Under the pieces are notes generated by a model. That model saw only the letters and a program-made list of their open reading frames with translations, was not told where the DNA came from and did no database searches. A DNA stretch of 64,000 nucleotides, from NCBI RefSeq assembly GCF_014084105.1, contig NZ_CP048289.1, positions 4,225,922 through 4,289,921 of the forward strand. The letters run 5' to 3'. Below are positions 18,221-26,514 of this stretch, one piece after another; the stretch's first letter is position 1; every line of letters begins with the position of its first letter. This stretch comes from Streptacidiphilus sp. P02-A3a. GTDB taxonomy: Bacteria; Actinomycetota; Actinomycetes; Streptomycetales; Streptomycetaceae. Position numbers and translations under genes: made by a program.

Positions 18221-18520
18221 TTACGGCCGGGAGCGCGGCGGCAGCGGGAACCAGACGGCTGCGGCTCGGCGGGCCCGGTCGGTCAGCACGCTGTACGGGG
18301 CGGGGCTCGCGCCCCGGGCCCGGACCAGGTCCTCCAGGCAGTCGCGCAGCAGCCACACGTCCACCGGCGCCGACCGCCCGTCCAACGCCAGGGTGTTCTC
18401 CAACCGCTCGGCGGTGAAGCCCAGTTGCTCGGCCAGCCGGTCGGTTTCGGCGCCGCTCAGCCGCAGGTTCGCCCGCAGCTCCGCACTGGTGCGCCGCCGC
18501 TCCTCGGGGTTCAGTGACAT
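18221..18520 (-). CDS. DUF2316 family protein
   Basis: 99 residues starting MSLNPEERRRTSAELRANLR, followed by a helix-turn-helix-like stretch (SGAETDRLAEQLGFTAERLE) and VWLLRDCLEDLVRARG. This matches the small DUF2316 family, which often neighbours oxidoreductases and is distantly XRE-like. GGAAGG precedes the ATG. It begins 26 bases after the aldo/keto reductase stop on the same strand, so the two form an operon divergent from a TetR gene. Its role is unknown; it may be a small regulator. Confidence 0.85.
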   Translation of the reverse strand: MSLNPEERRRTSAELRANLRLSGAETDRLAEQLGFTAERLENTLALDGRSAPVDVWLLRDCLEDLVRARGASPAPYSVLTDRARRAAAVWFPLPPRSRP

Positions 18521-18546
18521 GGGGGTCCTTCCGGGAGTCGGGCCGG

Positions 18547-19494
18547 TCAGCCGATCGGCACGTCCGCCGAACGGCTGGGCACGGCGTCCAGCTCGGCGAG
18601 CAGGGTGGGGTCGAGCGAGAGCGCCAGCGCGCCCGCGGCGACGTTCGCCTCCAGGTGGTCGGGGTCCGCGGTGCCCGGGATGAGCAGCACCCGGGGGTCG
18701 TGCCGCAGCAGCCAGGCCAGGCCGACCTGCGCCGTGGTGCGTCCGAGGGACTGCGCCGCGGCCTGGACCGCCGGTTCGTCCGCCACCTTCGGCAGTCCGG
18801 GGAAGGAACCGCCGAGCGGGAAGTACGGGACCCAGGCGATGTCCTCGGCGGCGCAGAGCGCGAGCATGTCCTCGTCGCCGCGCGCCACCAGGCTGTAGGC
18901 GTTCTGCACGCAGACGATGCCCGCCGGGAGCGCGCGGCGCAGCCCGTCGATGGTCACGCTGCTCAGGCCGATGGCGCCGATCTTGCCCTCGTCCCGCAGC
19001 GCGGTCATCACCGCCAGCTGGTCGTCGAGGTCCACCACCTGGTCGCCCTCGGCCCGGAGCCCGGGGCCGGTGTCCAGGCGGCGCAGGTTGACCACCGGGA
19101 TCCGGTCGAGGCCGAGGCTGCGCAGGTTGTCCTCGACACCGGCCCGCAGCTCCTCGGGTCGCTGCGCCGGGCGGAGCGGGATGCGGCCGCCGGGGTTGGG
19201 GGTGGCGCCGACCTTGCTGACGACGGTGACGCCGTCCTCGGGGCGGAGCGCCTCCCGGAGGAGGCCGTTGACCAGGCCATTGCCGTAGAACTCGGCGGTG
19301 TCGACATGGTCGATGCCGAGCTCGACGGCGCGGCGCAGCAGGGCCACGGCGGCGGCGCGGTCGCCGTGCAGGCGCTCCAGCTGCATCGCGCCGTAGCCGA
19401 CCCGGGAGACGGTGTGACCGGCGATCCGGCCGCCGCCGCCGGGGCGCTCCGCGCCGCTGGCGGTGGTGAGGGGGGAGGGGGTACCGACGGACAT
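18547..19494 (-). CDS. aldo/keto reductase
   Basis: 315-residue (alpha/beta)8 NADPH-dependent oxidoreductase. The catalytic Asp/Tyr lie in HVDTAEFYGNGLVNGLL and the Lys in VTVVSKVGATPN. The usual catalytic-His strand reads VVNLRRLD, so the His position is not obvious; this also occurs in other actinobacterial members. The C-terminal NADPH-binding part is visible (IPGTADPDHLEANV). It forms an operon with DUF2316, and the divergent TetR gene with two shared palindromes suggests repression until a carbonyl compound or other effector appears. Confidence 0.88.
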   Translation of the reverse strand: MSVGTPSPLTTASGAERPGGGGRIAGHTVSRVGYGAMQLERLHGDRAAAVALLRRAVELGIDHVDTAEFYGNGLVNGLLREALRPEDGVTVVSKVGATPNPGGRIPLRPAQRPEELRAGVEDNLRSLGLDRIPVVNLRRLDTGPGLRAEGDQVVDLDDQLAVMTALRDEGKIGAIGLSSVTIDGLRRALPAGIVCVQNAYSLVARGDEDMLALCAAEDIAWVPYFPLGGSFPGLPKVADEPAVQAAAQSLGRTTAQVGLAWLLRHDPRVLLIPGTADPDHLEANVAAGALALSLDPTLLAELDAVPSRSADVPIG

Positions 19495-19527
19495 GACTGA
19501 GCTCCAGTCCTATGAGACGATGGAGAA

Positions 19528-19578
19528 AGCGGAGGATCCTCCGCTCACTCGACTGTAACACTAACGGAGGTTCCTCCG
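19528..19578. promoter_or_regulatory. two palindromic operators for the divergent TetR
   Basis: AGCGGAGGATCCTCCGCT (19528-19545) is a perfect palindrome, and CGGAGG-TT-CCTCCG (19565-19578) repeats its core 35 bases away, centre to centre. Both lie between the divergent aldo/keto reductase and TetR genes. The second copy contains the GGAGG ribosome-binding site of the tetR start, so binding would block autogenous expression directly. Confidence 0.75.
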
Positions 19579-19580
19579 CT

Positions 19581-20204
19581 TTGGCCTCGCCGCACCAGCC
19601 GCCGCTACCGCAGCCGCAGCAGAAGCCGCCCGTCCGCGCCGAACGCCCGCTCCGCGCGGACGCGCGGCGCAACCGCGACAGTCTGGTCGCCGTCGCCCGG
19701 GCCGCCTTCGCCGCCGCCGACGACTCCGTGCCGCTGGAGGGCATCGCCCGCGAGGCCGGGGTCGGCATCGGCACCCTGTACCGCCACTTCCCGACCAGGG
19801 AGGCGCTGGTCGAGGCGGTCTACGCGGCCGAGCTCGACGACATCACCGCGAGCGTCCCGGCCCTGCTCGACGCGTACCCGCCGGAGGCCGCGCTGCGGGC
19901 CTGGATGGACGGCTACGCCCAGTTCGCGGCGCGGAAACGCGGCATCATCGACACCCTCCGCGCGGGCTGGATCTCGGGCCGCATCGCCACACCGACCACC
20001 CGGGAGCGGATCACCGGCGCGATCGGGGAGATGCTCACCGCCGGAGCCCGGGCGGGGACGCTGCGCGGCGACGTCGACCCCGACGACGTGACCGCGATCC
20101 TGCTCGGCGTGTTCCTGTCGACGGCCGGGGGTGGCGCGCCGGAACAGACCGGCCGCCTGCTCGACCTGGTCGTGGACGGCCTGCGTCCCCGGCCGCTCCC
20201 CTGA
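19581..20204 (+). CDS. TetR-family transcriptional regulator
   Basis: 207 residues from a TTG start that has GGAGG ten bases upstream; the frame stays open further upstream but without a start that has a ribosome-binding site. The DNA-binding domain is typical (AFAAADDSVPLEGIAREAGV followed by GIGTLYRHFPTREALVEAVY). The C-terminal part resembles the TetR_C_33 or SbtR-like group. It very probably represses itself and the divergent aldo/keto reductase-DUF2316 operon through the two palindromes in the 86-base gap. Confidence 0.88.
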   Translation: MASPHQPPLPQPQQKPPVRAERPLRADARRNRDSLVAVARAAFAAADDSVPLEGIAREAGVGIGTLYRHFPTREALVEAVYAAELDDITASVPALLDAYPPEAALRAWMDGYAQFAARKRGIIDTLRAGWISGRIATPTTRERITGAIGEMLTAGARAGTLRGDVDPDDVTAILLGVFLSTAGGGAPEQTGRLLDLVVDGLRPRPLP

Positions 20205-20327
20205 CCGGACGCCGAAGTGGCGTATCCCACAAGCGCGCTGAGAGTCGCTCGACCAGCCCGGCCGGGCCCCGTCCTATGATCGTGACGCGTCGTACACGTG
20301 CGGCGCGAGCAAGGACAGGGGGCGGAG

Positions 20328-21161
20328 ATGACCGATCCGAACGCGTGGATGAAGGTGGACGCGGGCCTGCGGCCCAGCGTCGACCTGCGCACCGACCAGG
20401 CCCACTCGGCTCGGGTCTACGACTACCTCCTGGGTGGCAAGGACAACTTTCCCGCCGACCGGGCGGCCGGTGACCGGGTGATCAGCGACTGGCCCAGGGC
20501 GCACACCGCGACCCTGGCCGCCCGGGCCTGCATGCACCGCATCACCCGGCGGCTGGCCGAGGTCCACGGCGTCCGCCAGTTCTTCGACATCGGCACCGGC
20601 ATCCCGACCGCGCCGAACCTGCACGAGATCGCCCAGGGCGTCGACCCCGCCTGCCGGGTCGTGTACGTGGACAACGACCCGATCGTGCTCGCCCACGCCC
20701 GCGCGCTGCTGACCAGCGCGCCCGAGGGCCGCACCGCCTACATCGACGGCGACCTGCGCGACGTCGGCAAGCTCCTCGTGCACCCGGTGCTGCACGAGAC
20801 GCTCGACCTGACCCGGCCGGTGGCGCTGACCCTGATCAACATCCTGCACTTCTACAGCGACGAGGTGGCCCGCCCGCTGGTCGAGCAGCTGGTGGCGGCC
20901 CTGCCGTCGGGCAGCTTCCTGGCGGTGACCACCGGCACCGCCGACTCCGCCCCGGACGAGGTGGCCCGCGCCGCCGAGCACTACCGCAACGCCGGTATCG
21001 ACAGCTACCAGCGCACCCGCGCGGAGGTCGAGCGCTTCTTCACCGGCCTGGAACTCGACACCCCCGGCGTCGCCCTGGCCAACCGCTGGCACCCGGACGG
21101 CGGCCCGACCCTGGACGACAGCGAGGTCACCGTCTACGCGGGCATCGCCCGCAAGCCGTAG
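20328..21161 (+). CDS. SAM-dependent methyltransferase (DUF574/Methyltransf_19)
   Basis: 277 residues. The signature N-terminus is AHSARVYDYLLGGKDNFPADR, followed by the SAM-binding motif FFDIGTGIPTAPNLHEIAQ and VVYVDNDPIVLAHARALL. This family is greatly expanded in streptomycetes and its substrates are mostly unknown. ATG at 20328 is preceded by GGGGGGCGGAG. It stands alone, with no pathway context. Confidence 0.88.
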   Translation: MTDPNAWMKVDAGLRPSVDLRTDQAHSARVYDYLLGGKDNFPADRAAGDRVISDWPRAHTATLAARACMHRITRRLAEVHGVRQFFDIGTGIPTAPNLHEIAQGVDPACRVVYVDNDPIVLAHARALLTSAPEGRTAYIDGDLRDVGKLLVHPVLHETLDLTRPVALTLINILHFYSDEVARPLVEQLVAALPSGSFLAVTTGTADSAPDEVARAAEHYRNAGIDSYQRTRAEVERFFTGLELDTPGVALANRWHPDGGPTLDDSEVTVYAGIARKP

Positions 21162-21263
21162 TACGGCGGCCGACGCCGCGTGGGCCACCGCGTCCACGCG
21201 CTCGGCCGGTACTCGTCCCTGATGTCCGAGATGCCCGGAGGCCCGCGGTCCCCGCCGCGCGGG

Positions 21264-21788
21264 TCAGGGGGTCCGGCTACCGGGGGCGCGGGAGGAGCGC
21301 GGCGTCCGCGCGCTCTGTTCCGCGAGGTGGGTGTCCATGGTGGTGTTCAGGTCGGCCATGAATGCCTCGAACTGCTCCAGGAGTCGGGGCGGGTAGTGCG
21401 ACATCGCGGCGTCTAGACGTTGGCCCAGCGGGCCGAAGAACTCGTCCGCCCGTTCCTGGATGTGCCCGCCGCTGCGCAGGGTGACGATGCGCCGGTCGGC
21501 GTGTTCCCGGGCGCGGGTGATGTGCCCGGCCGCTTCGAGACGGTTCAGCAGCGCGGTGGTGGCTCCCGTGGACAGGGAGATCCGCTCGCTCAGGCGCGCC
21601 GGTGACAGGGGGGTGCCGCGCTCCTCGGCGGCGGCGATCTCCAGGACCGCTGTCGCGTCGGTGGAGTGCAGGCCCAGCCAGGCGGCGAAGCGCCGACCGA
21701 GCTCGGCGTAGTGGCCGCCGTAGATCCGCAGCGACTCCATCAGCTGCTCACGCCGCTCCGCCACACCGTCGTGCCCGGCTTCCTCCAT
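21264..21788 (-). CDS. MarR-family transcriptional regulator
   Basis: 174 residues with a winged helix: PLSPARLSERISLSTGATTA, LLNRLEAAGHITRAREHADR, then RRIVTLRSGG. GGAGGGG precedes the ATG. It is divergent from a drug-efflux-type MFS gene, the classic arrangement in which a MarR protein represses an exporter and is released by the exported compound. Confidence 0.88.
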   Translation of the reverse strand: MEEAGHDGVAERREQLMESLRIYGGHYAELGRRFAAWLGLHSTDATAVLEIAAAEERGTPLSPARLSERISLSTGATTALLNRLEAAGHITRAREHADRRIVTLRSGGHIQERADEFFGPLGQRLDAAMSHYPPRLLEQFEAFMADLNTTMDTHLAEQSARTPRSSRAPGSRTP

Positions 21789-21855
21789 GCCGCCCCTCCA
21801 CCCTTCTCTCCTGCCCGTGCGCTCCGCACGACCGCTTGCCTTTGGCGACGTGCTT

Positions 21856-21895
21856 TTGACAACCTACCGCCATCGCTTTACCTTCACCATAAAGC
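21856..21895 (+). promoter_or_regulatory. promoter and inverted repeat upstream of the MFS gene
   Basis: TTGACA (21856-21861) and TACCTT (21879-21884) are separated by 17 bases in an AT-rich pocket. GCTTTA...TAAAGC (21875-21880 and 21890-21895) overlaps the -10 region and is a plausible MarR operator controlling the efflux gene. Confidence 0.55.
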
Positions 21896-21919
21896 TACTT
21901 CACCATGGAGATACCTGGC

Positions 21920-23425
21920 GTGAGCAATCCCTCCCCCACCCCCGACCGGACGACCGTGCCCTACCGGTGGCGATGGATGATCCTGGTGGCGATGCTCGTC
22001 GCGGAGATCATGGACCTCCTCGACGCCTCGATCGTCAACGTCGCCGGACCGGACCTGGAGCGTTCCCTCGGAGCCGGTTCCGTCGGCCTGCAGTGGGTGA
22101 TCGGCGGCTACGCCCTCACCCTGGGCGCCGGTCTGGTTCTCGGCGGCCGACTCGGCGACCGCCACGGTCGGCGCCGGATGTTCCTGATCGGCATGGCCTC
22201 CTTCACCGCGGGCTCGCTGCTGTGCGCCGTCGCACCGAACATCGAGTCGCTGATCGCCTTCCGCCTGTTGCAGGGCGCCGCCGGGGCGATGCTCCTGCCC
22301 CAGGGGCTGGGCCTGCTGCGGGAGAACTTCTCCGGCTCCGAACTCACCAAGGTCTTCGCGATCTTCGGCCCGGTCCTGGGGCTGGGCGGCATCGTCGGCC
22401 CCGTGCTCGGCGGCTTCCTCATCCAGGGCGACTTCTTCGGACTGGGCTGGAGGTCGGTGTTCCTGGTCAACCTGCCCATCGGCATCGCGGCACTGATCGT
22501 CGCCGTGAGGTTCGTGCCCAGGAAGGCGGGCGACCGCACGGTGCGGGTCGACGTGACCGGGGCGGCCCTGGTGGTGGCGTCCTGCACCCTGCTCGTACTG
22601 CCGCTGAACCAGGGCCAGCAGGACGGCTGGCCACTGTGGACCTGGCTGTGCATGGCCGCCTCGGCGATCGGATTCGCCCTGTTCGCCGTGCAGCAGCGCC
22701 GAACGGCGGCCGCGGGCCGCGCGCCGCTGGTGACCCCGGGCCTGCTGCGCAAGCCCGCCTTCACCGTCGGGCTCGGCGGCATCGCCCTGTTCTTCGGCGG
22801 ACTGATCGGCACCCAGCTCGTGCTGACCCTCTACCTCCAGATCGGCCGGCACTTCACCGCCGGCGGCGCGGGGCTCGGCAACCTGCCGCTCGCCGTGGGA
22901 ACCGCGATCGGCGGCGCCGTCAGTGGCGCGTTCCTCGCGGACCGGATCGGCCGCAAGGTGCTGCACATCGGACCGCTGGTGCAACTGGCCGGCGCGGCCG
23001 TGCTGTGGTTCGAACTCGACGGCCTCGACGCCGCCTCGTTCTCGATCTGGGACATCGCTCTCGGCGTCGCGGTGGCGGGTGTCGGCGCGGGCATGGTGAT
23101 CGCCGCCCTGTTCAGCTTCATCCTCGCCGCGGTCGACGACGACGAGATCGGATCCGCCTCCGGCATGCTGTCGGCGGTCCAGGCGGTCGGCGGCTCCATC
23201 GGCGTCGCGGTCTTCGGCTCGGTGTTCTTCGCCCAGGCCAGGACCGGCGACTTCACCACCGGTTTCCATTACGCGCTGATCGTCCAGGCATGCCTGCTGG
23301 CGGCGTTCCTCGCGATCACCTTCCTGCTCCCCAAGAAGGGCCGACCCGAGGAGGAGCAGCACGGCATCGCCCCCGAGGCCCCCGCCGACGACACCGAGAC
23401 CGACACCGAGCACCTCACCGTCTGA
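21920..23425 (+). CDS. MFS drug-efflux transporter (DHA2, 14-TMS type)
   Basis: 501 residues. Motif A is visible as LGGRLGDRHGRRRMFLIG, with the family hallmark IVNVAGPDLERSL and QWVIGGYALTLGAGLVLGG in helices 1-2, RLLQGAAGAMLLPQGLGLL in helix 4 (motif B) and GPVLGLGGIVGPVLGGFLI in helix 5 (motif C). About 14 hydrophobic helices place it with EmrB/QacA-type proton antiporters. GTG at 21920 is preferred because GGAG lies ten bases upstream; ATG at 21905 is an alternative. Likely controlled by the divergent MarR protein. Confidence 0.9.
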   Translation: MSNPSPTPDRTTVPYRWRWMILVAMLVAEIMDLLDASIVNVAGPDLERSLGAGSVGLQWVIGGYALTLGAGLVLGGRLGDRHGRRRMFLIGMASFTAGSLLCAVAPNIESLIAFRLLQGAAGAMLLPQGLGLLRENFSGSELTKVFAIFGPVLGLGGIVGPVLGGFLIQGDFFGLGWRSVFLVNLPIGIAALIVAVRFVPRKAGDRTVRVDVTGAALVVASCTLLVLPLNQGQQDGWPLWTWLCMAASAIGFALFAVQQRRTAAAGRAPLVTPGLLRKPAFTVGLGGIALFFGGLIGTQLVLTLYLQIGRHFTAGGAGLGNLPLAVGTAIGGAVSGAFLADRIGRKVLHIGPLVQLAGAAVLWFELDGLDAASFSIWDIALGVAVAGVGAGMVIAALFSFILAAVDDDEIGSASGMLSAVQAVGGSIGVAVFGSVFFAQARTGDFTTGFHYALIVQACLLAAFLAITFLLPKKGRPEEEQHGIAPEAPADDTETDTEHLTV

Positions 23426-23497
23426 GACCGGCCGGGGGGCAGGCCCGGCGGCAGCGGCGGGCCGGGCGGCGCACGATCTGGGCAAGCTTGATGCTGT

Positions 23498-23509
23498 GTG
23501 ACATAGTAC
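23498..23509. promoter_or_regulatory. shared element GTGACATAGTAC before the hydroxyproline operon
   Basis: The 12-mer ends five bases before the GTG start of the D-hydroxyproline dehydrogenase subunit, and no Shine-Dalgarno is present. TAGTAC could serve as a -10 placing transcription start at the GTG, so a leaderless message is possible. The identical 12-mer recurs at 37898-37909 upstream of the second alpha-galactosidase. Confidence 0.5.
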
Positions 23510-23513
23510 TGGC

Positions 23514-24686
23514 GTGACTGGGAATCGGACCTGGGATGTCGTCATCGTCGGCGCCGGGATGGTCGGCGCCGCCTGCGCCTACTACACCCGCGCCGCGGGA
23601 CTCTCCGTCGCCCTGGTCGACCGGGGGCACGTGGCTGGCGGCACCACCGGCGCGGGCGAGGGCAACCTGCTCGTCTCGGACAAGGAACCCGGTCCGGAAC
23701 TCGAACTCGCCCTGCTCTCCATGCGGTTGTGGCGCGACCTGGCAGCCGAGCTCCCCGGCACGCTGGAGTACGAACCCAAGGGCGGCCTCGTCGTGGCCAC
23801 CTCGCCGCAGCGGCTGCCGGTGCTGCGTACCCTCGCGGCGCGGCAGGCCGAGCACGGAGTGGCCGTCGAGGAGATACCGGCGGAACGCCTGCGCGAGATC
23901 GAGCCGCACCTCGCCGACGGACTCCCCGGCGGCGTCCGCTACGCCCAGGACGCGCAGGTGCAACCCGCGCTCGCCGCGGCGCAGTTGCTCCGTGCCGCCC
24001 GCCGCGCCGGTACCGAACTGCTGCTCGGTACCGAGGCCACCGGGATGCTGCTCGGCCCGGACGGTTCGGTACGCGGGCTGCGCACCGACCGGCACGGAGT
24101 GCTCGGCTGCCGCGCGGTGGTCAACGCGGCCGGAACCTGGGGCGGCCGGATCGCCGAACTCGCCGGAGTGGAAATGCCGTTGCTGCCCAGACGCGGCTTC
24201 GTCCTGGTGACCGAGCCGCTGCCGCCGCTGGTCCGGCACAAGGTGTACGCCGCCGACTACGTCGCCGATGTCGGCAGCGGCTCCGCCGACCTGCGGAGCT
24301 CCGCCGTGGTCGAGGGCACCCGGGCGGGCCCGGTACTGGTGGGCGCCAGCCGCGAGCGGGTCGGCTTCGACCGCGGCCCCGCCCCGCGGGTGCTGCGCCG
24401 ACTCGCGGCCCAGGCGGTCGCGCTCTTCCCCGTGCTCGCCGGGGTCCAGGTGCTCCGCGCCTACCGGGGGTTCCGGCCGTACCTGCCCGACCACCTTCCG
24501 GTGATCGGCGCCGACCCCAGGGCCCCGGGGCTCTTCCACGCCTGCGGCCACGAGGGCGCGGGCATCGGCCTGGCCCCCGCCACCGGCCTGCTCCTCGCGC
24601 AGCTGCTGTCCGGAAGGCCGACCGAGCTGGACCTGTCCGCCTTCCGCCCCGACCGATTCCCGCCCCGCCCGCAGGAGACGACGTGA
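23514..24686 (+). CDS. D-hydroxyproline dehydrogenase, FAD oxidoreductase (beta-type) subunit
   Basis: 390-residue DAO-superfamily flavoprotein: DVVIVGAGMVGAACAYYTRA at the N-terminus, AGGTTGAGEGNLLVSD, and a C-terminal VLRAYRGFRPYLPDHLPVIG with GHEGAGIGLAPATG. With the small [2Fe-2S] protein and second flavoprotein that follow, it matches the heterotrimeric dehydrogenases of hydroxyproline loci and the related HcnABC/opine systems. The probable reaction is oxidation of cis-4-hydroxy-D-proline to pyrroline-4-hydroxy-2-carboxylate, given the epimerase and DapA-like genes in the same operon. The stop overlaps the next GTG by four bases. Confidence 0.8.
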   Translation: MTGNRTWDVVIVGAGMVGAACAYYTRAAGLSVALVDRGHVAGGTTGAGEGNLLVSDKEPGPELELALLSMRLWRDLAAELPGTLEYEPKGGLVVATSPQRLPVLRTLAARQAEHGVAVEEIPAERLREIEPHLADGLPGGVRYAQDAQVQPALAAAQLLRAARRAGTELLLGTEATGMLLGPDGSVRGLRTDRHGVLGCRAVVNAAGTWGGRIAELAGVEMPLLPRRGFVLVTEPLPPLVRHKVYAADYVADVGSGSADLRSSAVVEGTRAGPVLVGASRERVGFDRGPAPRVLRRLAAQAVALFPVLAGVQVLRAYRGFRPYLPDHLPVIGADPRAPGLFHACGHEGAGIGLAPATGLLLAQLLSGRPTELDLSAFRPDRFPPRPQETT

Positions 24687-24994
24687 GCCGTGATCCGCTC
24701 GCCCTGGTCCGCGCCCACCCAGGACCGGCCTTCGAGTTCAGCTTCGACGGCGAACCCGTCCCGGCCCTGCCCGGGCAGAGCATCGCCGCCGCCCTGTGGG
24801 CGTCCGGGCGACTCAGCTGGCGACGCACCCGGCACACCGGCCGCCCGCGCGGGGCCTTCTGCGGGATCGGCGTCTGCTTCGACTGCCTGGTGGTCTCCGA
24901 CGGACAGCCCAACGTCCGCGCCTGCCTGGCCCGGGCCGTCCCCGGCGGCACCGTGGCCACCCAGGAGGGAACCGGGTATGCCCAGATCCAGTGA
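24683..24994 (+). CDS. D-hydroxyproline dehydrogenase, [2Fe-2S] (gamma-type) subunit
   Basis: 103-residue ferredoxin-like subunit (Fer2_4 type). Cluster ligands lie in FCGIGVCFDCLVV with the last Cys in VRACLARAV, the compact spacing typical of the small subunit of sarcosine-oxidase/HcnA-like heterotrimers. It relays electrons between the two flavoprotein subunits. It overlaps the upstream gene by four bases and the downstream gene by 17, so stoichiometric coupled translation is likely. Confidence 0.85.
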   Translation: MSRDPLALVRAHPGPAFEFSFDGEPVPALPGQSIAAALWASGRLSWRRTRHTGRPRGAFCGIGVCFDCLVVSDGQPNVRACLARAVPGGTVATQEGTGYAQIQ

Positions 24995-26441
24995 GCCCGC
25001 CGCCACCGGCGTGGTCGTCGACCTCGTCGTCATCGGCGCCGGTCCGGCCGGTCTCGCCGCCGTGAACACGGCGGCCGACCTGGGACTGAGCTGCGCCCTG
25101 CTGGACGCCGCCGCGCTCCCCGGCGGGCAGTTCTACCGTCAACCCGCGACCGGCCTGCGCGCCGCCCGACCGCAGGCACTGCACCACGGCTGGCGGGTGT
25201 TCGCCGCCCACACCGCCCGGCTTGAGGCCCACCGCGCGGCCGGGCGGGTACGGCAGTTCGCCGGACACCACGTCTGGTCCGTCTCCGGCGGGGTCGGCGC
25301 CTGGGAGTCGCACGCCCTCGGCGGCGCGGATGGCACCGGTGGCCCCGGCGGCGGTCAGGCGGCCACCGTCCGCGCCCGTGCGGTGCTCTGCGCCACCGGC
25401 GCGCACGAGCGCCAACTGCCCTTCCCCGGCTGGACGCTCCCCGGCGTCGTCGGCGCCGGGGGAGCCCAGGCCATGCTCAAAGCGGGCCTGGTGCTGCCCG
25501 GACGGTGGGTGGTGGTGGCCGGTAGCGGACCGTTGCTGCTGGCGGTGGCGGGCTCCCTGGCGGAGGCCGGGGCGAGGGTGCCGGTGCTGGTCGAGGCCGC
25601 CGACTACGCCGGGTACGCGCGCCGACCGGGGACCCTCGGCCGGAACCCGGGCAAGCTGGTCGAGGGCGCGGCGCAGGCGGCGCGGCTGCTGCGGCACCGG
25701 GTGGCCGTGCGCACCCGCAGCGCGGTGATCGCCGCGCACGGCACGGACCGGGTCGAGGCGGTGACGGTGGCCCGGGTCGACCGCGACTGGCGGCCGGTCC
25801 CGGGGACCGGGCGGCGGGTCGCCTGCGACGCCCTGGCCGTCGGCCACGGCCTGCTGCCGCAGCTGGAACTCGCGTTGGAGCTCGGCTGCGCGGTCCGGGC
25901 CCTGCCGGACGGCAGCCCGGCGCTGATCGTCGACGCGGAGCAGCGCACCAGCGTCGAGGGGCTGTGGGCGGCGGGCGAGAGTACCGGTCTCGGGGGAGCC
26001 GAACTCGCACTGATCGAGGGGGAGTTGGCGGCCCACTCGATCGCGGCGGCGCTGCGCCGACCGGTACCCGTCGGCGCCGACGGACGGCTCAGGGCGCTGG
26101 GCCGCCGCCGGGAGCGGCTGCGGGAGTTCGCGGACCTGATGGCGGAGCGGCACCGGCCCGGGGTGGGCTGGGCGGACTGGCTCAGCCCCGACACCGAGAT
26201 CTGCCGCTGCGAGGAGGTCACCGCCGGGGCGGTCAAAGAGGCGGTGGAGGAACTGGGCGCGGGGGACCAGCGCACCGTCAAGCTGCTCACCAGAGCCGGG
26301 ATGGGCTGGTGCCAGGGGCGGATGTGCGGCTCCGCCGTCGCCCGGCTGGCGGGAGGAAACGATCCTGCCGGTACCCGTCCGCTGTCCTGCCCGGTCCCCA
26401 TGGGCGTCCTTGCCGCCGACGATGCCACTGACGAGCAGTGA
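24978..26441 (+). CDS. D-hydroxyproline dehydrogenase, NAD(P)/FAD (alpha-type) subunit
   Basis: 487 residues. The FAD fold is VDLVVIGAGPAGLAAVNTAA with GGQFYRQPA, the second nucleotide fold WVVVAGSGPLLLAVAGSLAE, and the C-terminus carries a BFD-like [2Fe-2S] site (EICRCEEVTAGAV and GWCQGRMCG). This is the architecture of the alpha subunit in HcnB and LhpF-like complexes. The ATG lies inside the previous gene with AGGAGGG just upstream. It completes a three-gene dehydrogenase cassette. Confidence 0.85.
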   Translation: MPRSSEPAATGVVVDLVVIGAGPAGLAAVNTAADLGLSCALLDAAALPGGQFYRQPATGLRAARPQALHHGWRVFAAHTARLEAHRAAGRVRQFAGHHVWSVSGGVGAWESHALGGADGTGGPGGGQAATVRARAVLCATGAHERQLPFPGWTLPGVVGAGGAQAMLKAGLVLPGRWVVVAGSGPLLLAVAGSLAEAGARVPVLVEAADYAGYARRPGTLGRNPGKLVEGAAQAARLLRHRVAVRTRSAVIAAHGTDRVEAVTVARVDRDWRPVPGTGRRVACDALAVGHGLLPQLELALELGCAVRALPDGSPALIVDAEQRTSVEGLWAAGESTGLGGAELALIEGELAAHSIAAALRRPVPVGADGRLRALGRRRERLREFADLMAERHRPGVGWADWLSPDTEICRCEEVTAGAVKEAVEELGAGDQRTVKLLTRAGMGWCQGRMCGSAVARLAGGNDPAGTRPLSCPVPMGVLAADDATDEQ

Positions 26442-26459
26442 ACTCATTCCAGGTATCGA

Positions 26460-26514
26460 TGACATGTCACACTGCACAAGGAGCGTTGCTATGTCACACA
26501 CCCCTCTGTCACAC
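26460..26514. promoter_or_regulatory. cluster of (A/C)TGTCACAC elements at the dapA-like start
   Basis: TGACATGTCA (26460-26469) is a perfect palindrome. ATGTCACAC occurs at 26464-26472 and again at 26491-26499, where its ATG is the start codon, and CTGTCACAC at 26506-26514. Related ATGTCAC elements lie at other promoters in this locus. This is a possible operator cluster for the locus regulator, giving the DapA-like/epimerase pair its own promoter inside the operon. Confidence 0.45.

Noticed and set aside
18547..19774. Long minus-strand frame overlapping the aldo/keto reductase and continuing into DUF2316
   Set aside because: Its middle part is a low-complexity shadow of the aldo/keto reductase. 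Only the last 99 codons (DUF2316) form a real protein.
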